The position numbers and the translations under genes were made by a program. A model generated the notes under the pieces. That model was not told where the DNA came from. It was given only the letters and a program-made list of their open reading frames with translations, and ran no database searches. Below, one piece after another: positions 5,240-8,537 of a DNA stretch of 8,537 nt (the first letter of the stretch is position 1; each line of letters starts with the position of its first letter). The stretch comes from CAYGLV01 sp964351025 (GTDB lineage: Bacteria; Actinomycetota; Thermoleophilia; Gaiellales; Gaiellaceae). The DNA is taken from contig CAYGLV010000078.1 in NCBI GenBank assembly GCA_964351025.1, positions 1-8,537 on the forward strand. The letters are read 5' to 3'.

Positions 5240-6595
5240 CTAGCCGCGCCGCGCCGCGGCGCTGACCGCCGCGGCGAGCGCGAACGAGGCGAGGAAGCTC
5301 GGGACCGTCGCCCCGATCCCCCACGACGGCGGGTCGAGCCTCTCCACGACGTCGAGCCACCAGCTCGGACCGGAGGGGTGGAGCCACTGGTAGAGCGCGA
5401 AGCCGGCGACCCAGGCGCCGATGAGCCCCGGGCGGAGCATCGGCGCGGCAAAGATGTCGTCCTCGCCGTAGCCGCGCCCTGCGAGCAGCCAGTCGGCGAG
5501 GAGTACCGCGAAGAGCGGCACGAAGAACGAGCCGAGCAGGATCAGAAAGGTCTCGTACGAGGCCATGTCGATCGCGAGCGCACCCGCGGTCGCGATCACC
5601 GTGACGAGCGTGATCAGGAGCCGCTGCGGCACCCGCGGGAAGAGGTTCTGCAGCGAGACAGCGGTCGAGTAGACGTTCGCGAACGCCTCGTCCGTCTCGG
5701 TCGCCATCAGCGCGAAGAGCGCGAGCGCGGCCATCACGCCGCCGGCCACGACCGCAGCCGGCAGCGCCGCTGCGTCGGTGAGGTCACGCGAGAAGAAGAG
5801 CACGGCGCCGAGCGAGAAGAGCCAGAGCGTCGGGATCAGATAGCCGAGCCCGGTTCCCCAGAAGCCGGCGCGGCGGCCGCGGGAAAACCGCGTGTAGTCG
5901 GCCGCGAGCGGGATCCAGGAGACCGTGATCGCAACGACGAGGTCGGCGCCCTGCCAGACGGAGAGGCCACCCTCGCCGGACTGCCCCCAGAGGTCGCCGA
6001 AATGGGAGCCGTCGAGCGCCCACCAGGTCAGATAGGCGAGGGCGACCGGCACCGCCCAGACCGCGACCTTGCGCACGAAGCGCCGGACGAAGCCGATCGG
6101 GCCGAGCAGCGCGAGCGCGAGCGCTACGCCGCCGAAGGCGACCGTCCAGAGCCACTGCAGCGAGAAGCCGAAGAGCTCGTCGCAGAGCGCGGCCGCCGCC
6201 GTGGCGATGATTAGCAGCTCGAAGACCGCCCAGCCGACGCACTGCGCGACGTTCAGCACGGTCGGCAGGTACGAGCCGCGGCGGCCCAGAGGCGCCCGCA
6301 TCAGCACCATCGCGGGCACGCGGGCGTCGGCGCCGATCATTCCCGCGAGCGCCAGCATCGTGTTGCCGATCAGGCCCCCGACCAGGATCGCGAGGAAGGC
6401 CTCGGGAAGCGAGAGAGCGGGCACGAGGTAGGTGCCCGCGACGATCACGAGCAGCGAGACGCCGAGGTTGCCCCAGAGAAGGCCGGTGTCGAGCAGGCCG
6501 AGCACCCGCAGGCGTTCCGGAACCGGCTCGATGCCCCAGGCCGGCGTCGAGTCGTCGTAGGCGATCGCCTCGGTCTTCCTCGTCGCTTCGCTCAT
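5240..6595 (-). CDS. cytX: CytX-type NCS1 transporter, probable hydroxymethylpyrimidine permease
   Basis: Inner-membrane permease of the nucleobase-cation symporter-1 family. The CytX branch is known from comparative genomics for TPP-riboswitch control and is predicted to import the thiamine pyrimidine precursor HMP. The 451 aa have about 12 hydrophobic spans. Diagnostic stretches are WGNLGVSLLVIVAG (41-54, TM1), GADARVPAMVLMRAPLGRRG (88-107), NVAQCVGWAVFE (115-126) and SWIPLAADYTRF (226-237), the conserved NCS1 stretch. The ATG at 6595 has GGGAGG 6 nt upstream, and that SD is part of a second copy of the riboswitch 3' half. An in-frame ATG at 6649, in a hairpin loop, would add 18 residues that look like translated leader (MGSPTLADPGHAG), so I reject it. 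The TPP aptamer starts about 250 nt upstream, so repression when TPP is abundant is expected. Cytosine or another pyrimidine is the alternative substrate. Confidence 0.88.
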   Translation of the reverse strand: MSEATRKTEAIAYDDSTPAWGIEPVPERLRVLGLLDTGLLWGNLGVSLLVIVAGTYLVPALSLPEAFLAILVGGLIGNTMLALAGMIGADARVPAMVLMRAPLGRRGSYLPTVLNVAQCVGWAVFELLIIATAAAALCDELFGFSLQWLWTVAFGGVALALALLGPIGFVRRFVRKVAVWAVPVALAYLTWWALDGSHFGDLWGQSGEGGLSVWQGADLVVAITVSWIPLAADYTRFSRGRRAGFWGTGLGYLIPTLWLFSLGAVLFFSRDLTDAAALPAAVVAGGVMAALALFALMATETDEAFANVYSTAVSLQNLFPRVPQRLLITLVTVIATAGALAIDMASYETFLILLGSFFVPLFAVLLADWLLAGRGYGEDDIFAAPMLRPGLIGAWVAGFALYQWLHPSGPSWWLDVVERLDPPSWGIGATVPSFLASFALAAAVSAAARRG

Positions 6596-6601
6596 CTCTC
6601 G

Positions 6602-6607
6602 CCTCCC
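6602..6607 (-). promoter_or_regulatory. Shine-Dalgarno of cytX, built from a duplicated TPP-aptamer element
   Basis: GGGAGG lies 6 nt before ATG 6595, the strongest SD in the window. Its GGGAG is the 3' end of the 28-bp repeat and corresponds to the conserved AGGGA at the 3' side of TPP aptamers. Access to this SD is the obvious point of control. Confidence 0.75.
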
Positions 6608-6630
6608 TTCGCCGGCATGACCCGGATCAG
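6603..6630 (-). repeat. Second, partial copy of the TPP aptamer 3' half (28-bp direct repeat, distal copy)
   Basis: Positions 6603-6630 are identical to 6775-6802 over 28 bp. On the minus strand the copy runs from CTGATCCGGG through the P5 hairpin (CCGG-GTCATG-CCGG) to GCGAAGGGAG. It includes the pyrophosphate-sensor strand but has no CTGAGA and no P2/P3 arm of its own, so it cannot fold as a complete aptamer alone. It abuts the cytX ribosome binding site. Confidence 0.85.
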
Positions 6631-6635
6631 CAAGC

Positions 6636-6660
6636 GTGGGGGAACCCATGGTTCCCCCAC
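6636..6660 (-). other. 11-bp perfect hairpin in the cytX leader, with ATG in the loop
   Basis: GTGGGGGAACC and GGTTCCCCCAC pair perfectly around a 3-nt loop, which reads ATG on the transcript strand. No U-run follows, so it is not a classical intrinsic terminator. It stands between the full aptamer and the SD-linked partial copy and may be part of the expression platform, or simply a spacer. Confidence 0.8.
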
Positions 6661-6709
6661 GGGCCCCCTCCTTGGCCGGCTCGCGCGGTCGGGCAGCTCC
6701 GCTGCTCCC

Positions 6710-6726
6710 GCCGGGCAAAGCCCGGC
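6710..6726 (-). other. 7-bp GC hairpin in the cytX leader
   Basis: GCCGGGC and GCCCGGC pair around a TTT loop. Immediately downstream (6690-6710) a weaker stem, GCAGC/GCTGC, can form. No U-tract follows either. The leader therefore holds three successive stems between aptamer and start codon; the rest of 6661-6774 has no gene that I can support. Confidence 0.6.
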
Positions 6727-6771
6727 TCCGCCCACGGCATCCGCGCTCGACCCTGCATGTCCGATCAATGG

Positions 6772-6850
6772 AAGCTCCCTTCGCCGGCATGACCCGGATC
6801 AGGTTCGACGGGTGTGTTCTCAGCCCCGCGCGGGGCACCCCGGTGCGCGA
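6772..6850 (-). promoter_or_regulatory. TPP riboswitch (THI element) upstream of cytX
   Basis: The minus strand carries the conserved parts in order: GGGGTGCC (P2, around 6835-6842), the P3 hairpin GCCCC-GCGC-GGGGC (6823-6836), CTGAGA (6818-6823), ACCC closing P2 (6810-6813), GAACCTGATC, the P4/P5 part CCGG-GTCATG-CCGG (6784-6797), and GCGAAGGGA. The pyrimidine-binding CUGAGA and the pyrophosphate arm are both intact, so TPP binding is expected. The outer P1 helix is poor by eye: the bases before GGGG (GCACC) pair badly with those after GGGA (GCTTCC). It begins about 20 nt after the acnA stop and controls cytX, perhaps with the genes behind it. Confidence 0.93.
6775..6802 (-). repeat. 28-bp direct repeat, proximal copy (3' half of the complete TPP aptamer)
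   Basis: This copy lies inside the complete aptamer and is identical to 6603-6630, with a 172-bp period. Similarity stops sharply on both sides: on the aptamer-5' side GAACC here is replaced by GCTTG there, and beyond GGGAG the flanks are CTTCC here and GCGAG there. Confidence 0.9.
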
Positions 6851-6878
6851 ACTCTAGCGCGCGAGTCGCGTTCTACAA
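6851..6878 (-). promoter_or_regulatory. Candidate promoter for the TPP-riboswitch transcript, overlapping the acnA stop
   Basis: The minus strand has TTGTAG (6873-6878, including the acnA TAG stop), a 16-nt spacer, then TAGAGT (6851-6856). Initiation about 7 nt further would fall at 6843-6845, just before the aptamer's ACCGGGG. The -35 is weak (TTG only). Read-through from acnA is the alternative, as no terminator lies between. Confidence 0.35.
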
Positions 6879-8537
6879 GGCCAGCAGGCGGCGCAGCACG
6901 TACGGCAGGATGCCGCCGTGGCGGAGGTACTCCCGCTCGCGCGGGGTCTCGAGCCGCAGGCGGGCCCGAAAGACCTTGTCGTCGGCCCGCACCGTCACCT
7001 CGAGCGCCTCGCCGTTCTCGACGCCTTCGACGGAGAAGAGCTCGAGCCCGGTCAACCCGAGGGAGGCGGCGCTCTCGCCGTCGGCGAACTGGAGCGGCAG
7101 GATCCCCATCATCAGCAGGTTCGAGCGGTGGATCTTCTCGTAGCTCTGCGCGATCACGGCGCGCACGCCGAGCAGCTTCGGCCCCTTGGCGGCCCAGTCG
7201 CGCGAGGAGCCCGAGCCGTACTCTTTGCCGGCGAGCACGATGGTGGGCACGCCCTCGGCGAGGTAACGCTGAGCGGCCTCGTAGATCGTCGTCTCCTCGC
7301 CTGACGGCACGTGCACGGTCCAGGTTCCCTCGGAGCCGGGAACGAGCTGGTTGCGCAGCCGCACGTTGGCGAACGTGCCGCGCATCATCACCTCGTGGTT
7401 GCCGCGCCGCGAGCCGTACGAGTTGAAGCCGGCGCGCTCGACGTCGTGCCCGAGCAGGTACTCCCCAGCGGGGGAGGCGGTCTTGATCGAGCCCGCGGGC
7501 GAGATGTGGTCGGTCGTCACGGAGTCGCCGACCATCACCAGGCAGCGTGCCCCACGGATATCCGCGACCGTGCCCGGCTCGCGGCGCATGCCCTCGAAGT
7601 ACGGTGGCTGTCGCACGTACGTCGAAGTGGGCTCCCAGGCAAAGAGGTCACCCTCGGGCACCGGCAGGTCGCGCCACGCCGGGTCGCCGTGGAAGACGTC
7701 GGCGTAGGCCTCCCGGAACATCTCCTCCCCGAGCGCGCCCGCGATCGTCTCCTGTACCTCGGCCGAGGTCGGCCAGATGTCGGCCAGGAAGACGTCGTCG
7801 CCGTTCCCGTCCTGCCCGAGCGGCTCGGTCGCGAGGTCGAGATTCATCCGCCCTGCGAGCGCGTAGGCGACGACGAGCGGCGGTGAGGCGAGGTAGTTCG
7901 CCTTCACCTCGGCGTGGATGCGCGCCTCGAAGTTGCGGTTGCCGGAGAGGACGGCGCAGGCGACGAGCCCGCCCTCCTCGATCGCCTTCGAGACCGCCGC
8001 CGGGAGCGGGCCCGAGTTGCCGATGCAGGTCGTGCAGCCGTAGCCGACGGTAAAGAAGCCCAGCGCCTCGAGGTACGGCGTCAGCCCGGCCTTGTCGAAG
8101 TACTCGGTGACGACCTTCGAGCCCGGCGCGAGGCTCGTCTTCACCCACGGCCTGCGCGTCAGCCCCCGCTCGACCGCCTTCTTCGCGAGCAGGCCGGCGC
8201 CCACCATCACGGCCGGGTTCGACGTGTTCGTGCACGAGGTGATGGCCGCGATCACGACCGCGCCGTGCCCGAGCTCGACGGTCTCGCCGTCTAGCTCCAC
8301 CGTCACCGTTGCCAGCCGATCGGCGACCGCGACGGCCGGGACGTCCACGCCGTTCCCGCCCGCGGCGCCGTGCCCCGGCGATCCCTCGGCCGCCGGGTCG
8401 CTCGCCGGGAAGGAGTCGGCCATCGCCTTGTCGTGCCCGTTGCCGTACTCGACGCCGAACGTCGAAAGTGCTTCGAGGAACGACCGTTTCGCCTCGCGCA
8501 GCGGCACCCGGTCCTGCGGGCGGCGCGGGCCGGCGAG
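6873..8537 (-). CDS. acnA: Aconitate hydratase A (aconitase), C-terminal 554 residues; 5' end outside window
   Basis: TCA-cycle enzyme that interconverts citrate and isocitrate with a [4Fe-4S] cluster, in the cytosol. The frame is open to the window edge, where it reads LAGPRRPQDRVPL, a universal AcnA motif, so the roughly 350 N-terminal residues lie beyond 8537; the GTG at 8507 is internal. The cluster cysteines are all present at visible residues 102 (SCTNTSNP), 168 and 171 (GCTTCIGNSG). The swivelling C-terminal domain has GDSVTTDHISPAGSI, NSYGSRRGNHEVMMRG and AGKEYGSGSSRDWAAKG, with the catalytic Ser in GSSRDW. A Gly/Ala/Pro-rich linker near visible residues 45-70 is common in actinobacterial AcnA. 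The TAG stop at 6873 is about 20 nt before the TPP aptamer, with no terminator between, so some transcripts may continue into cytX. The family is certain. Confidence 0.96.
   Translation of the reverse strand, partial: LAGPRRPQDRVPLREAKRSFLEALSTFGVEYGNGHDKAMADSFPASDPAAEGSPGHGAAGGNGVDVPAVAVADRLATVTVELDGETVELGHGAVVIAAITSCTNTSNPAVMVGAGLLAKKAVERGLTRRPWVKTSLAPGSKVVTEYFDKAGLTPYLEALGFFTVGYGCTTCIGNSGPLPAAVSKAIEEGGLVACAVLSGNRNFEARIHAEVKANYLASPPLVVAYALAGRMNLDLATEPLGQDGNGDDVFLADIWPTSAEVQETIAGALGEEMFREAYADVFHGDPAWRDLPVPEGDLFAWEPTSTYVRQPPYFEGMRREPGTVADIRGARCLVMVGDSVTTDHISPAGSIKTASPAGEYLLGHDVERAGFNSYGSRRGNHEVMMRGTFANVRLRNQLVPGSEGTWTVHVPSGEETTIYEAAQRYLAEGVPTIVLAGKEYGSGSSRDWAAKGPKLLGVRAVIAQSYEKIHRSNLLMMGILPLQFADGESAASLGLTGLELFSVEGVENGEALEVTVRADDKVFRARLRLETPREREYLRHGGILPYVLRRLLAL

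Noticed and set aside
5378..6214. Plus-strand open frame antisense to cytX
   Set aside because: Composition is typical of the reverse strand of a hydrophobic high-GC gene; no motifs or suitable ribosome binding site.
6636..6660. The 11-bp hairpin as a rho-independent terminator
   Set aside because: No U-tract follows on either strand within the expected distance. It is kept as a structural element only.
6596..6661. A second complete TPP riboswitch at the distal repeat
   Set aside because: The distal copy has no CTGAGA and no P2 closing strand, so it lacks the pyrimidine-binding half.
6603..6802. The two 28-bp repeats as CRISPR repeats or attachment sites
   Set aside because: There are only two copies, one embedded in a conserved TPP aptamer, with a 144-nt gap and no cas, integrase or transposase gene.
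6873..8507. A short, complete aconitase starting at GTG 8507
   Set aside because: The frame continues to the window edge with the conserved AGPRRPQDR motif upstream, so the GTG is an internal valine.

Overview
This is a GC-rich window (roughly 70% by eye) with mostly GTG/TTG/ATG starts, few recognisable Shine-Dalgarno (SD) sequences, and TANNNT boxes 6-7 nt in front of several GTG codons. This points to a high-GC bacterium, most likely Actinomycetota. A deep branch such as Thermoleophilia is possible, but that is only an impression. All genes look like ordinary chromosomal genes. I saw no insertion sequence, phage gene, tRNA, rRNA or CRISPR array.

Left part. A short SixA-type histidine phosphatase runs leftwards (2-400). 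After a divergent intergenic region, three genes run rightwards: a sulfite-oxidase-fold molybdopterin oxidoreductase (495-1226), an overlapping cytochrome b561/formate-dehydrogenase-gamma-like membrane subunit (1210-1830) that probably carries its electrons, and a PhzF-family isomerase (1849-2694).

Right part. Everything from 2691 to the window end lies on the minus strand. In order of transcription it holds the C-terminal 554 residues of aconitase A (6873-8537, cut by the window edge), a TPP riboswitch (about 6772-6850), a CytX/NCS1 transporter (5240-6595), a PfkB-family kinase (4399-5214), a very small Asp-box propeller protein (4010-4390 or 4402) and an MntH manganese transporter (2691-4019). 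The last four genes are tightly packed or overlapping, so a TPP-responsive transcript may carry a thiamine-precursor permease, a small-molecule kinase and a Mn(II) importer. The phzF and mntH stop codons interlock at a CTAG.

Most notable. The 3' half of the TPP aptamer is repeated exactly (28 bp) 172 bp downstream, where its conserved GGGAG forms the Shine-Dalgarno sequence of cytX. The repeat is separated from the full aptamer by an 11-bp perfect hairpin with an in-frame ATG in its 3-nt loop. This may be a bistable TPP switch with two alternative 3' halves, or the relic of a duplication. Other points are two plausible CTG start codons, a shared leaderless-promoter signature, and a Mo oxidoreductase paired with a cytochrome that is not MsrQ-like.
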